DNA of 64,000 nt. Source: Phorcus lineatus (Eukaryota; Mollusca; Gastropoda; Trochida; Trochidae). A model generated the notes under the pieces. It saw nothing but the letters and a program-made list of their open reading frames with translations. It was not told the origin of the DNA and did not search any database. Each line of letters begins with the position of its first letter. Positions within the stretch are counted from its first letter, which is position 1. Position numbers and translations under genes: made by a program. The stretch spans positions 36,315,235-36,379,234 of the forward strand of contig OV121087.1 of assembly GCA_921293015.1 (NCBI GenBank). The letters run 5' to 3'. This document shows, one piece after another, positions 11,632 through 26,600 of this stretch.

Positions 11632-14600
11632 CTGAAACAGTAAAAATACCGATAACTGCTTTGCTAGTTACCCTACCCACAGAGTTAACTAAAATCATTA
11701 ACTTCCCAGTAACCTCTGACGCACTTTCGGGGCTTGAAATGATCAATTCAGATTGGTTGCAATCAAACTGCACTTAAATTCAGTGTAACATCGCACCCAA
11801 ACCTGAACAGTTTTCTACTGCAGACAAAGTTACCGAGCCCCATTGTGGGATTCGAACAACGGAAGCTGAAGCTCTGATCTAACCACTGCGCTACCCGCCC
11901 CCTGAACATTTGGACTTTTCCTTGACAACTGAGCTGCTTGATGTATACATATTTCTCACAGTTGTCAGTTGGAGATGTAGAAGAGTATCTAATTTAATAA
12001 AAAAAATTGGATGGGCACATTGTTCAAAATTTTGAAGACTCAGAGGTGATAACACTCAGTACCGTTTAATTACATTTTTATGAAACTTGTGAATGGTATT
12101 GGTATCTAACTTGCTATCTCTCGTTAAATATGAAACCTTTGATAGTTTCATAAATATGTTATTAAAAAGGGCGTCATTTAGGATTCTCTATTTATATGAT
12201 AGAATAAAGGAATGACATGTTTGATTAATTTGATAATGAGCCTCATCATTGGTATAACAAGAACATATCTTCCATCAAAAAGGTATGAGGTAGAACCTGT
12301 TATTTCATCAACAATCAAAAAGCACAAAGTGATATTAATTAATTGATTCCAAATCATCATTGAATTGGCAAAAAAAATGTATATGTTTGGACAGTTAAAC
12401 CCCCTTCATCAGACATATGAATGTTTGCACTCTTTATTACTTTAGTATTTGCACTGTATAGAGATTAAATTGTGTGACAACTTTCACACTTTACAGACCT
12501 GTTTAGCCATGTGGGACACTTGTTCTGGGACTGTAAGCGCCACTTCCTTTGTGGGGGAGTCGGGGCTGCCACGGCTTGATGTGTATATACACCGCAGTCT
12601 GAAACATTCACAATACATAAAGGCGCCATCTTCCCTTCCTTCCAGATTTTAAAAAAAAATCATGTAAAAAAATTCATATTTGGTCTAAGATTTTTTTAAA
12701 TTTAAATGAGGCGGCCATTTTGGATTTAAGGTCAGTAACCAAAAATGGTCCAAAAATTTGGATCCTAAGCAAAAGGAATTTATATTGTCTTAACGTCATT
12801 TATGGCAATTTAAAAAAATATCATTTGCCAGATTTTCAATTTGGAGACTACTTCACTACAAGACACTGAGAATAAGTAACATGGTACGTCCTCTTGTCAT
12901 AAGGAAACCTTAAATCAACTGAACCTAGCAGTCCATCCATCATTCACTGAGGTAAAAGAATTGTGATTACCCTGTCTTCATGAAACAAGAATGAGGGTTA
13001 TTCTAGGGGGTGACTATGAACATCAGCCAATCATTTAGAGGAAGCAGATATACAAGCTTGTGAGCCGTGTCCTACTGACCTGTGTTCCATGATGTTTTCC
13101 CTTGGTACTGTCTTCCAGAGTTCTGCGATGTTGTTGGCATCGTCTGTGAGTTCCATTCCCATTATCAGGAACTTGTCCTTCTGTATTGTGCTGTTCTGGT
13201 AACCTGCGGAGACACAAACTAGTTAGAAATGCATGCCATTTAAATAAGTATAACATTCCCTCAAGGGTGACATAGTCCCACGTTATGTTTTATACAATGA
13301 GTTGGATGGAATGTTGTAACAAATCATCTTACAAAATGTTTTTTAAATGCAATCGTCAAATTTAGAAGCTAAAATGCACAAAAACATTTTTGGTGATTTC
13401 AGAGAAACTGGGTTAGCGCTTGATTAGCTGGTTCATTAGTTAGCCACTCAATCTTTACGCTTTTGTCATGGAGGGGTATAAACATTTACCACATCGCTCA
13501 AGAGGGTGATATGAGTAGTTATCCAAGGTCATGTGGACCAATTAGTGATCGAGATTCTTATATGAGGTAGGATAAACTCCTTTTAATCTTGCTGATAAAA
13601 GGTCTAGAAATACTGTAAACATGATTTGCAAGAAATAAGACTTACCTCCTTGTAAATACACATACACCTCTGTACAAGAGCCTGCTTTGACCACACCCGA
13701 ACTTGGTCTAACTCGGTACTTTTCTGGGGACGTTGTTTTAACCTGGAAGATAAACATTAGACACTTACTCAATGAAAATCATCATATGATTTCTACTTCA
13801 TGACATCACAATCTAACAGAACAAATTGACGCAACGGCTGAGCTGGTTATGAGAACTGCGCGTTTCTTTGGTTATGTTGCAAATAAGAAATGTACATATA
13901 TAGAGATTATTACCCGAGGAAGTGTGTCATATGACTTTAACGAAATGAGTGCGAATTTTTGTATTACCCGAGCGAGAGCGAGGGTTATACACAAGTTCGC
14001 ACGAGTTTCGTAAAAGTCATATGACACAATTCCGAGGGTTATAATTTCTTTATTACCGATTCTATTTCATTTAAAACACACGGAAAGCGGCCTGCAACAA
14101 TGGTTTGATGACGTCACAGACGACGTAATACGGTAACTCGCGCTGAAACAATCGTTGCTAGGCAAAAGTGATATGTGCACATGTGCTCATATTGAAAATA
14201 TGTCACCGCTTATGATTGTCCATATGGGTAATAAATCATCATCTTAACAACTGCTTTTATAACTGTGTTATAACATCACCTGCCTGCCGATTGACGTGAC
14301 CTCATAATCATTAAGTATGATGTCATAATGTTTGCACCGGGGCAACAATGGTCATGTTAGTGATTGTTTTATGATATATTTCACTGAGAAATAAACAAGA
14401 TACCAACCTCATCCCCATTTTATAACACATCCATATCTCAAAAGGACTCACAGGGGTTAATCATAATTATCTCTGCAGAGAATTGTGTAATTCAAGAAAG
14501 GTTAAGCAGTAAGTACCTCTCAGAATTTTTAATCGTTATTCATCATGATGAGTAAAGTAAGGACAAATACTGATAGACCGTAAATCTGAATACCTTGTAG

Positions 14601-17600
14601 GCTATCCCATAAGGCAATGTGTTGGTAAGAGAGATGATGTCGTATGATTCCCGACCATTCTCGTCCGCACAAAACTCCAACTCTTCTGCAGGGCTGAAAT
14701 AAATAACAGACAAAATTTCAAGACAATTTCAATGGATAAATGATAAACTTAGAAAAGGGAGAAATTACACAAGACTGGGGAGGGGTGGAGTAGCAGACGA
14801 CCCATGAAGGTGAAGGACAAAGCTCACCTGACTGTCAGCAACCTCCCGATGAAGGAGTTCTCGTCTCGATGCTGTTTCCTGACCATCGCTGGAGGGCTTG
14901 TTCGTGCTTGCTCACTTGTTTTTCTATTTGATGGTAAGTTCTGAAAAAGACGTAAAGCCATATTTTCTTGCTTATATTTCATGTCACTCTTGATGTCGCA
15001 AAATAACAGTGAACAATTTAAAAAACATTAAGATGTTTTGCAATTTGAAGCCAACAGTCAACCAAAACCTTTTCGGAAAGTAAGTCTTGTTGGCAAAGGC
15101 ATAAGAGGTTCACATCGATTCCACAACAGTATAACTAATGGTCGCTAAGTAATGTAACCTTCTATGGGTGTCATCATATACCGCCTTGTTTATCATCTTT
15201 ATTACTTATCTGTTGCATTATGATCTCATTATCATAACCAGAAAACAGCCCTCTTCCCATGCGAGGGCCCGCTTCAATGATGATGTAATATTGAAAAAAA
15301 AATTTCGTGAATATGAGCACATATGAAATGTCACTACTCATGATTAACCATACATGTAAAAAATGGTCACTATCATTTACTAAACAAGTAAAGGTTTTAT
15401 ACAATTTTGTATAAATATTGCAAAAGAGATATGACAACAAAACATAACCCATTTTATTCCATTCAATTCACATTGAAATGATGAATGATATCTAGATTTA
15501 TTGTTTTTTAGTATTTCAAACAACAAAATATATCATTCCATGAAAATCAAAGATTTTGTGATAAAAGTGGCATGTGCACATATAAATAAGAACTACAGTT
15601 ATTAAATTTCACAACATGCATAATGATATGAACAGATTATGAATGAAAACATTGCATAAAAACTATCAACTATCAGAACCCTTGGCAAAATCAGACATTA
15701 TATTTCTTGATTCAAAATAAAACGTCTAACCTCTAACTTTCCAGACACATAAAGACAGCAAACAAGATTAAACTTATCAATGTTCTAATTTGTAAAAAGG
15801 CCCTTTGCAAAATTCAAGTTCTCTTTTCTCTCATACACTGTTTTTTTGTCCCTTACATAGAAATTTATATGTGCAAATATTTTGAAACATATTTTAGCTA
15901 CCGTATTCGACTTAATAACCGCCCACTCCCCTATAAGTGCCCACCCACCACGTTTGTGACTGAACAATATGAGTCCTGATTTAGCGCCCACCTCTCAACA
16001 TTGCTTACCTTGCATGCTGATTCATTGAGTGAGGTTTTTCAGTCTTGCAATAAGTCTTTTACTTCCACTAAAGTGAAGAATACAGGGTATTTCAAGACCT
16101 CCAGCCACCATCAAAATGATAAAAGTTATAAAACCATATTTCAAAGACATATGTATCATAAGAAACCACTTTCAAGACTAAACTTGAGGACAATTTTTAT
16201 CGTTTTAATTAGCGCCCCCTTTTACCAATTTTTTAAGCGCCCCGGGCGCTTATCACGTCGAATACGGTATTTTGAAACAGTCATTGATAAGGACTTACGG
16301 CTGGGTATTGAAATAACTTTCAAATGTATGTCAGCACAAAAGGGAATAAATTTCAATGGTTCTTTGAGTAAAACATGAAACCTTGAGGTTACAAAGCATC
16401 TAAAGGGCTTATTCAATTTCACAGTATAACACATGCCTTTGGGTCAGTTTGACATTGAATGTGTAAAGATTACCATGATATTCATGATACCATGATATGA
16501 GTTCAATAACCTTTGTATCTGAAAAAAACAGACTGTTTTTACACACATGTCGATAGAAAACAGTGCTATATAACATTTTCTAGAGGAAGTATTGATCAAC
16601 ATACCCTGCCAAAATGTTTCTCATTATAAATAAATTCAAATTGTTTCCATTTAAACTAGAAAATTATAAAAACCAGACCCTTCCATTTTTTGGCAGGGGA
16701 TAGAAATGTTAGGTAAAAACTGGAAGAGAAATAACGATATTAATAGGAAGGTCTTGTCAACAAATAAAGTGCTTCCTTATTTGAAAATGTTCAATCTGCA
16801 TTTTCCAACATACAGACAATAAATCTTGTAAATTAAAACAAAAGTCATTCTCTCCCAACAGGGGCAGCTCCATCATAAAGTCCAGTTTAACCTCTATCCT
16901 AATACAAGCGTTTCTCGGTCTAGAAATGTAGAAGCCTGACTGGAAGCAATCTAAGTTAGTTGTGCAATTAGCAATGCTGTTTCAAAATTTATTCTTCAAG
17001 GGCCTCAGTAATTTCTGTATGCTTTTGGAAAGCTAAACTTCATTCCAATATGCACTTTTAGTCTTCTTTACGGGAAACAATTGTTATCAATGTAAGTAGT
17101 GTTTTCATTGGCTAAAATATTGCAAGGTAGTTTATGCTGCAATATTTTTTCCAGGGTAAACAGCAGGAAGCCCAAAAACTGCTCTCATTAGAACAGAGGT
17201 TTTGTTGGAATTAAAGACGGAGCTGTTTGGAAAGAATGAACAAAACTCATAAAACATTCTAACTCTCTTTTATAGTAACCACATCAGTGTGTTCAAAAGG
17301 AATACACAAGTTATTTTTTAAAGTAACTTTATCAACATTTAAGTTTTGGGTATTAAACTTTCAAAATTCATTTTAATCATTATTTTGCAATTGTAAAAAC
17401 TGTTTCTAGATATCAAAACAATTTAAATTCAATCATACTAAAGCACTTTATTTATTTGATGAGTCAAATTGTAAAAACCATGAATTCCATGCACAGGCAA
17501 AAGATGAATTTTAACAGAAATTCAAAACTTCATTATTCGAATTTACCCACAGAGGTTCAAATAGCTGGTTTGACATGATACTTTTTAAAATCTTCTTAAA

Positions 17601-20600
17601 TCTGGACTTTTTGCACTCTTACAAAAATCTTTATTTCTATACCAATTTTGCTTTAATTTGAAACATAAAAGGATAATGTACAAGTGCAAGAGTCCAGATT
17701 AGGTCTAACCAGTTATTTGAGTCTCTGTGAATTTACCTACCCTATATTTTACAACTGTCTTTGACTGATGAAGATGATAAACACCATCATGCCTGTGCAG
17801 TGAAATCATGAAAACATGATTCAATTTTGAAAAACATAAAAATATTAATTGTATTTCAGAAAGTGATTCACAACAGTAGAGTATGTTTTGTCATGTAGTC
17901 TTTATAAGCTCTAATTAATATTTAACTAAATTTACTAAAAAAAGATTTAACTCCAAATCCATCTATGAAAATTGTCTTATTAATCATAAACAAAAGATTT
18001 TAAATTTTTCGATCAATGACACATAGACTTGATGTGAATTTTAAACATAAATTTTGGTAATATATTATTAATCATCTGCTTCCTAATTAATTTTGAACTT
18101 TTTAAAAAAAGTAATTCAAAAGAGGCATTTAGATAATTCAAAATATGATGTAGATTTCATTCCCACATTTATGAAACAAATAAATAGAAAAAAAAAACAT
18201 TTACATACCCCAAAACAGTCAAATAAATAAATACTTAATGAAAATGTGAATTATTAAAACAAACTCTTGACTCACCAGTGAGAGGGATCTTGAATCTTTG
18301 GCATTTGAATTTGTGTTGACTTCCTCTTTGTCTAGACTCAAACTTCTAAACACTGTAGAGTCCTGATCGGCAAAAGTTACCTAAAATTATTAAAAATATA
18401 AAATCAGTAACTAAAATCATTATAAGATTTTAAATCATAAAAAAAGATGAACTCACATTTTCCTCCTGCAACATAGTAGCTTTATCCTTTGCAACAGTTT
18501 TGTTGCCTAGCAACAGACACCACTTGTTGATGATGTCATAAAGCTATGACATCACAATGGCTATAAACTGAAAACAATGGCCATGATGTCACAATGGCTA
18601 TTTGCTGAAAACAATTGGCATGACATCACAATCAGTTACCATGGAAACAGTATAGCAATGAAAGAAGTTGAATGACATGAAATTTGTACATTTTTTGGAA
18701 AAGATTGTAATTTATCATTTTAGTGAGAAAACTGTTATTTCATGTAAAAAAAATTGAAATTTTGTCAAATTCCTTTCCTTCATTTCATAAACATAGACAT
18801 ATAGATATTTCAACCAAAGTATTTGATAGTGCTATGATTTAAGAAATGAATATATTTTTTTACCGTTTCCATGGCAACGGAAAATATTTTTGGAAATTAT
18901 CAAATTATCACTTTCATTGACCCCAGTAAAGGTCATTTTACACTCATCTTTACAAATTTCTTGACAATTCATTAAATGCAGATTTAAAGAAACTTTCAAA
19001 AAAGATTTTTAACTCAAAGTTTGCTTTTTATTGTCTAATATTACGATCAATTCATGACAAGTATAAGTACATAAATGGAAGGAGTTCACAAAATATACTC
19101 TTAAAATGCTTTTTTTATTATTATATATATAATTGGGAAGAAATTATCAACATTGATTTAAGAAATTGTTAAATACATATTAGTTCATTTATAAAGATAA
19201 ATTCATGTTGTGAAGTATTCAGGATATTTGGAATTAATGCAAAACATAACATTCAGTCGCATAGTTATCCATAACTCATCAACAGACATCATAAAGACAT
19301 TTTAATATTATATGACAAGCGTATTAAATCCCTCAGGAAAAATAAGATATACCATTTAGACGCTTTGATTTGTTTAAAGGGACACAGAGTATGTTGTTGG
19401 AGTGCAACTATGTTAAAATTTATAAAAGGTGTTATTTTATAAAGAAGTAGTGGTTATCTATGAAAATCACCATCTTATTGCTGTTCAGTTCTGTATGGAG
19501 ACAATAAACAGGTGCAAGTTGTAACTTATGATCGAAAACCAGACAATGAATGCTAATGACTAAAATTTAATTCTGAAAGCTTTTTTACAGCAGGTACACG
19601 GGGAAACATACTAGTAAGTTGATAGTGTTTAATAGATCAATATTCATGTATTTCAGATGCAAAATTTGGACTTATTAACAACTATATGTTTTTTTTCTAA
19701 TTATCATTAAAAACCATAAACTATCCTAATTTTGGCATTTTGAGATAAAGATGCTAGTATATAGACAATGTTTGAATTAAAGGCAAAGCGGATGGTATTT
19801 TGGCTCTTACTTCAGCCAAATAAAAATTTATGAAAAATACACTGTGTCACTTTAACTAAGTTAATACTTAAGTTCTCTTGATATGCCAGTCTACTGCACA
19901 ATTGGTTGGTTTGTATTTAATTGTCAAGTAAATTCATTCACAGCTAGCAATATATACCCTGACCAAATCTTGAAACAAGTAGCTTCGCTTTTGGAGCTCA
20001 TCAAATCCATCTTTGCTCAGTATGAATTTTTTTTACAAAGATTAGAATACTCAGTTACAGTTTTGGAAACATTCCTTACACACAGGACTACTCAGACGGG
20101 TGAGTTAATGTTTGGATGTTTCGTAAGGATGGGTATCGGTTCTCATTTCCATATCGCAATGCATTGCGATACAGAAAGACGTATTGCAATTAGAACAGTA
20201 ATCAACGCCCAACATGACGACTTTTTATAAAGAGAGACCATTGAGTGACTGGTCTTGTACTTTTAATTTTCACTTTGCATGTTCACACTTTGTCTACGAC
20301 TTTCAGTAAAATTATAGGGTGTGTTTGTTACTTTTTTCTCCAATTTTAATCGGAAATTGTTAATTCTAAAACCTCCGATATATTGGATATTTTCAGAACA
20401 CTATACCGGTACGAATTGGAGTGTTTCTGTATTTCAAAATACTGATATACCGATAATACCGCACAACCTTAATGTTTCGTGCCCTTGGAGTATTCTGTTG
20501 TTATAAATGTTCCTATGAATAAATTTGTACATAACGGTTCCACAGTTTTGTCTGCATAGAGTTAATTCCCCGTTAAAACTAGACCGCAAGACTGTCAACC

Positions 20601-23600
20601 TGGAATGTCAAAAGGTGGGACAGACGAGGAATACCTCGAACCCTGCCTCAGCTTTGTGATATAATTATGATAACATGAGAATTTGTATTTCGCTCTAGAA
20701 TTTTTCTATTTTCAGCAAGGCTGCATGCAATAATGGCCATTGGTTCTCAGTAAATGATTTCTCACTTATATTCACTTCAAACTGAAGTTAACAGTTTCTC
20801 TTAAATCTTGTTAAAGCTATTGTTTTTAATTACAGGGGACTTACTAACAGTCTGTATGACCCTCGTATATTTTGTATTTCTTGACATACAAAGAAAATTA
20901 GCATATTACTGTTTTAGCAAATTCATGCCTCTATCAATATATTTCAGTCTCTCAATATAGATGCATTTGAATGAATTTTTTTTTTAGTGGTATGAATTTC
21001 AACGGAAGATCATCTGAGGGCATTAGACATGTATTGAAATCATAACAGAAATAGAATGATTGTTATCATTATTTATTGTGGAATGATATATTATAGAAAG
21101 AGAAAGAGGGTTGACATGAACCATTATTCATCAGTGTTTAAACCTTCACAAAAAACTATACCCTTACCCCATTAAGACAAAAAATATACCAATTTAACAT
21201 TAATGGATATAATACAAATATTGCAAAAAGGCAAAGACATCCCGATTCCATTTAAATAAGGGTAGATAAAATCTTTATTCAGTTTATTTGTCGGAATGAA
21301 AATAAATCCAAAAAAACGTAAGTAAATCTAACCATAACCAGAAAAAAACAACTGTTATGTTAGTCATTTGATCAATTTATCTAATATATCCTTTAAACAA
21401 TTATTAGGTTTATTTGCTAACCAAGGTTTTTCACAAAAGTAACCAATTTCCTTAATTTTGCATCAAATTTTGTACTTTTAACTGAAATCCATGAATATAA
21501 AAAAATTATTTTTGACATCAGATTTTCCTTTCTTCCTTGTGTGTTATTTGTAAAAACTCCCCTCTCCCTACAAACATTGCCTAAAATGAGTGAGTTATTG
21601 TTTAACGCCACTTGGGCAATATTTCAGCCACGAGTGGCGAGAACATCCCCTAAAAACGTTTGTAGCTAACAAAATAATAAGAGCCCCCTGCTTATTACTT
21701 TCCCTGTAAAACATAATTAAGCACTTGCATTGAAAGCATAAGTCTCTCTCTTTCTACCATTTGTCAGGGAGCTGCATTTCAAGTTTGATCATGGACATAT
21801 GTGATTGTCTCTTTATTACACACTTTAGACATTCAATTACTTTATCATTTTTTGCATTTAATGGCCGTTTTCAATTTTCTAAGTGCCAAAGGAGTTTAAT
21901 ATGTCGAATAAGGTAGCTGACTTTTAAGTACACGCACCCTATCTTTAAGTGCAATCTCATTACTTCCTCTATTTAAGGTTTATAATCAGACAATAATCAA
22001 TAATCTGTTAATGTCATTTGAACTATCTTTTCCCAAACCCCTGCATGTAGATTGAAGTGACTTCCTTAAGAATTATAAAAAGCATCAAATATCAAATGAG
22101 TGAAAAGCAAAAAAAAAGCAAAATGTTTCCATCCAATTTTTGTTTTGTGGATCAATTATCAGCCTGTAAAAAAAATATGATTTCATTTTTATAAACTGTT
22201 TATAACATTTGTTAAAAGAAGACTTTTTAAAATTTAACCATCCTGAAAATATATTTTTCGCAAGCTACACTTTTCAGTCCATGGAAACTAAAGACGACCT
22301 ATGCTAGGAATTTCGGAAAGATAGAGGCCAAAGGCTGTTTTGCACACTGGCTGAAAACATAAAGGCGAATGGTCCATTCAAAATTCAAAAAAGACTTAAA
22401 GCCCTAACAATGGCCTATTGTCAAAGGTATCTTTCCCTATCCTTGACTCAGTAAACGGTAACTTAACAATGAAAAAGGAGCGAGAAAAACATTTGAATTA
22501 ATACTATCTTCATACAATTATTCATTCTAAAACATCCTCAGTGTCTAAATTATAATGATGAAAATCTTTAATTATAGGAATGTGGACTGGTAACTGATGA
22601 AAGATGAAGATTTCTCTTACAAGCCGGCACAGTGTTACGCTTTGATGTGTTATTAACCCCCCTTTAAAAATTGCTGGGTCCCCCATTGGTTTGCCCATGT
22701 CTAGTCCATTGATTCAAAGATTCACTGTTGACAAGTTGTAAGAGAGTTGTTAATCCACTGAGCAAATTTGACAAGGTGTTTTAAACCCTTTTGAGCATTA
22801 TTTGGACCAGGCACACACTGAGAAACAAGTGTAATGTTAACCCTTAAGATGCGGGTCCCGGGCCTGTCCGGGTTGAAATTTGCTTTGACCGCATGTCCTC
22901 TGGGCGAGATGCGACATCGAAACTCTATTTTTCTCACGCTAGCTCATTAACGCCGAGGTGCACAGCAGCGAAGGACGGGCAATTGTTGCACGGCAGTAGT
23001 GTCAGTTTAACGCTAGTACTTTCCGTCCGTGTGTCGCTAAGCTACCGAATTTTGTTTCGTTGGTGTTCTAAATAATGCGCGTACATGTTCCGAAAATTAT
23101 GCAACGATTGATAACGTTTATCGTACCGATAATAAGCTTTAAAATCACTCAATTTTCCCCCACTCCCCGCCGTACGTGCTAATAGCCTGTGGGCACTTTC
23201 TACCCTCTCGCACGAGCTTACCGACCCGCGCATGCTATCGTTTACTGAGACGCGTGCATTTTGACCCTATGCACGCCTTCCTATCGCACGCCCTATGTTC
23301 TGAACCCTTGGGCAGATTTCAATATAGGTGGGATCATTTGAAAGAGAAAAAAAATCTCTTTAATTCGATGTAAAAAACATATGTGCGCCTCGTGAAATAA
23401 AGATACCGCATGTGCCGCAAAAAAGGTGATTTTTATATATTTTTAGTTTTACACTGTTTTGTCACACCAATTTTCTCATGATGTGCTCTACATATTTTGA
23501 CATTTTTTATATCACAAGATAGAGAAAAAGATTGTCTTTAATCCCATGTAAAATGTGTACATGCGCAACAATTCATAAAGATACAGCAAGCGCCGCACAA

Positions 23601-26600
23601 AAAGGTAATTTTGCCGACTTTCTTATCATGTGATCTGAAGCGCGATTTTCATGTGCCTTTCTTTCACAATGAATTTCTTTTACACCGTGAAAAAGATTTT
23701 GTTGAATTTTACATCACTATAAAGACAAATGAATTGGCTTTAATTCCCTATATCAATTATTATGCGCGCAAATAAATAAAGATTCAACAAGTGCCGTAAA
23801 AAGAACAACTTTCGCACTTCGCAATTCCGTTAGTGACGGAAATAGGGAAACTTTGGCACTTCATATCCCCGTGTACAAATGACACATTTCAAAACCATTT
23901 ATATCATTATCAAGAGGAATAAATTGTCTACAAAGTGATATATAAAATGTACATGTACAAACGAGACAAAATATGTCGGGGATCTTTCGCCGGGCACCGC
24001 CATCAGGTCATAAGAAAATGTGTCCAACGAAAATGTTCGTGTTCGAGAAAAAAAATTTCAGCGGACTTTCGTCGGGCACCGCCAGCAGGTATGTGTTTTT
24101 CTCTGCCAAATTTGTGTTGGTCGAGGAAACTCATTTTTGAGAAAAAAGTTTGGTAGCATTCCAATGTATTAAATAGTTTGCTATATATGTCGGGATGGCA
24201 TGAGTTCCTTCGAGTGAAATAAAGACAAGGGGCCGGGTGCTCGTTGACTACGGCCGTCCCGACAGATAGGCCCGTGGAACCTATCATTCTCGGAAGAGAA
24301 GTCAAGAGTTGAAAAACTTTTGTAATCCACAACTGACAATCAGAACTTTCCTGACGTAGAAGGCAGTTGTTCGCGACTCGCCGGCTCGTTGCATAGGAGT
24401 CAGAAGGCGGCATCAGGGTTGATAATGTTGATACAACGTCGGCGGCCGTCGGTGCCATCGGCACCTTGGGCGGGATTGTGAATTTTTGTTTCAAACACTT
24501 ACAAAATGTGGCAATTGAACGTCCATGAAGCTCACATTGAATTTCTCTGTACAACAGGTCATGTGTTGATGTTATTATATCTTGCGTGTGCCTAAATTAT
24601 TTTCAATCATTTACAGATTGATGTGAAAGATGCCTAAGGCCAGGAGGCCGCGAACCAGGAGTTGGGAAGGTCCGTCAACGTCTAGCGACGACGACTTCAT
24701 CAACGAGGTCCATGCCGATGAAGCTTCTGATATGGAATCAACTGATGAGAGTGATAGTGATAGTGACAGTGACAGTGATGGTGAAAGTGACATTGATAGT
24801 GATGTAGAAATAAGAAACATTGCAAGACACATATTAGCAGCTACGGGTGAAACTGCTACGACTGGTACTTCCACAGAAGAAGAGTTCAGTGGCTTTGATG
24901 AGCAATATAATGAAATGGACACACATTTTGATGACCGTGACAACTTTATGGAACGCTGGACAGAGGGTCCGAGGCCACGTGGACGTGTTGATCTCCAATT
25001 TACTGGCAACACGGGATTAGGACGCTTCATAGAATTGCCTGATAACCCGCAACCTGTAGACTATTTCGGGTTGTTTTTTCATGAAGATGATTATGGATCA
25101 ATGGCAGCAGAAACCAACAGATACTTCCACCAACAGGTTGACGATACGGTTCTAAAGCCCTGTTCAAGGTTGAGGCAATGGTATGATACGAATGCTGAAG
25201 AAATGAAAGTATTCGTAGCAATGACTATAGCAATGTCTTTGGTTGTACAGAGAAACTTTTCTGAGTATTGGTCATCGAGTGATGTGACGTCGACGCCTTT
25301 CTTTGCCAAATGTATGCCTCGTGATAGGTTCTGGTTATTACTAACGTACCTACATTTGAATGATAATAACCAAATGCCGGGACGAAACACACCCCAGTTT
25401 TCACCAATCAATAAACTTGGCTATTTGTACAAGCGCATCGTGCATCGTTTTTCCAGAATTTACAAGCCGCATCAAACTATTTGTGTTGACGAAGGGTTGG
25501 TGCCTTGGAAAGGCCATCTGAGTTTCAAAGTATACAATCCCGACAAGCCGAAGAAGTATGGGATAAAGGCCTACATGCTGTGTGACTCAACCAATGGTTA
25601 TGTTTGCAAGTTTCAACTCTACACTGGAAAAACAAATGAATCTGTTTCTGTCGGTGGGAAAACGTATGATCTCGTCATGGACTTGGTGAAGGATTATGCT
25701 GGGAAAGGATATCATGTGTTCATGGACAATTTCTATTCCTCTGTGGCATTGTATATAAACTTGTGGGAAATGGGAACTGGTGCAACTGGGACGTTGAGAG
25801 GCAATCGCAAAGGCATTCCTGAAAAGCTAAAGAAGGCACAGAAAAAACAGAAGAAAGGGGATATGATGATCTATCACAATCAAGACCTACTCGTTGTGAG
25901 GTATGAGGACAGGAAGTCAGTGCTGCTCATGTCAACCGTAGAAGACACTGAAATTGTAGAGACAGGGAAGAAGAACCGAGTGACTGGGGAAGCAAATACG
26001 AGACCAAGTATTGTGCACGAGTACAACAAATATATGGGAGGTGTGGATCGGGCCGACCAGATGCTGTCGTACACCCCGTTCAAAATGAAAACTCTTAAAT
26101 GGTGGAAGCGAGTGTGGTTTCATGTGTTAAACGTTGCCATGTTGAACTCTTACATTCTCTATAAAGAATTCTCAAAAGACAAAACCTTGAAAACAAGCCG
26201 TCAATTCAGAAAAGATATAGTGCAGCATATGATCACCTTCGCAGACACGGAAAAAGTACCTTCCCTGCGTAGACGTCCTCGTGGCAGGCCAAGCACAAGC
26301 GACGAAAGTGTGTTACGTCTTCATGGTCGACACTTTCCATCAAAGATTCAGCCTGTTGGAAAGAAGAAGAGGCTTTCCCGTATGTGTGTTGTTTGCTCCA
26401 AAGCGAAAAGAGAACTCTTTCGAAGGGCAGTGGAAGAAAGCAATGAGCCAGTTCGAAAGAAGAAAAGGGTAGGCAAAGAATCTTCTTACGAATGTAGCGA
26501 GTGTAATGTGGCTCTATGTGCAGCACCATGTTTCAGAATTTATCACACGTCACAAGATTGCACTAAAGCTTATATCAGTTTGATGTCAGAGAAGGAAAAT

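Noticed and set aside
16001-16378. 125-codon plus-strand frame
   Set aside because: It runs across the end of the mariner-type MITE at 15901-16267 and has no protein-like conservation.
19883-20230. 115-codon plus-strand frame
   Set aside because: It begins next to a MITE, passes through an 18-bp palindrome and matches no family I know; probably chance.
24003-24554. 183-codon minus-strand frame in the piggyBac left flank
   Set aside because: No recognisable domain. It lies antisense in the transposon's non-coding flank next to an intact plus-strand transposase.
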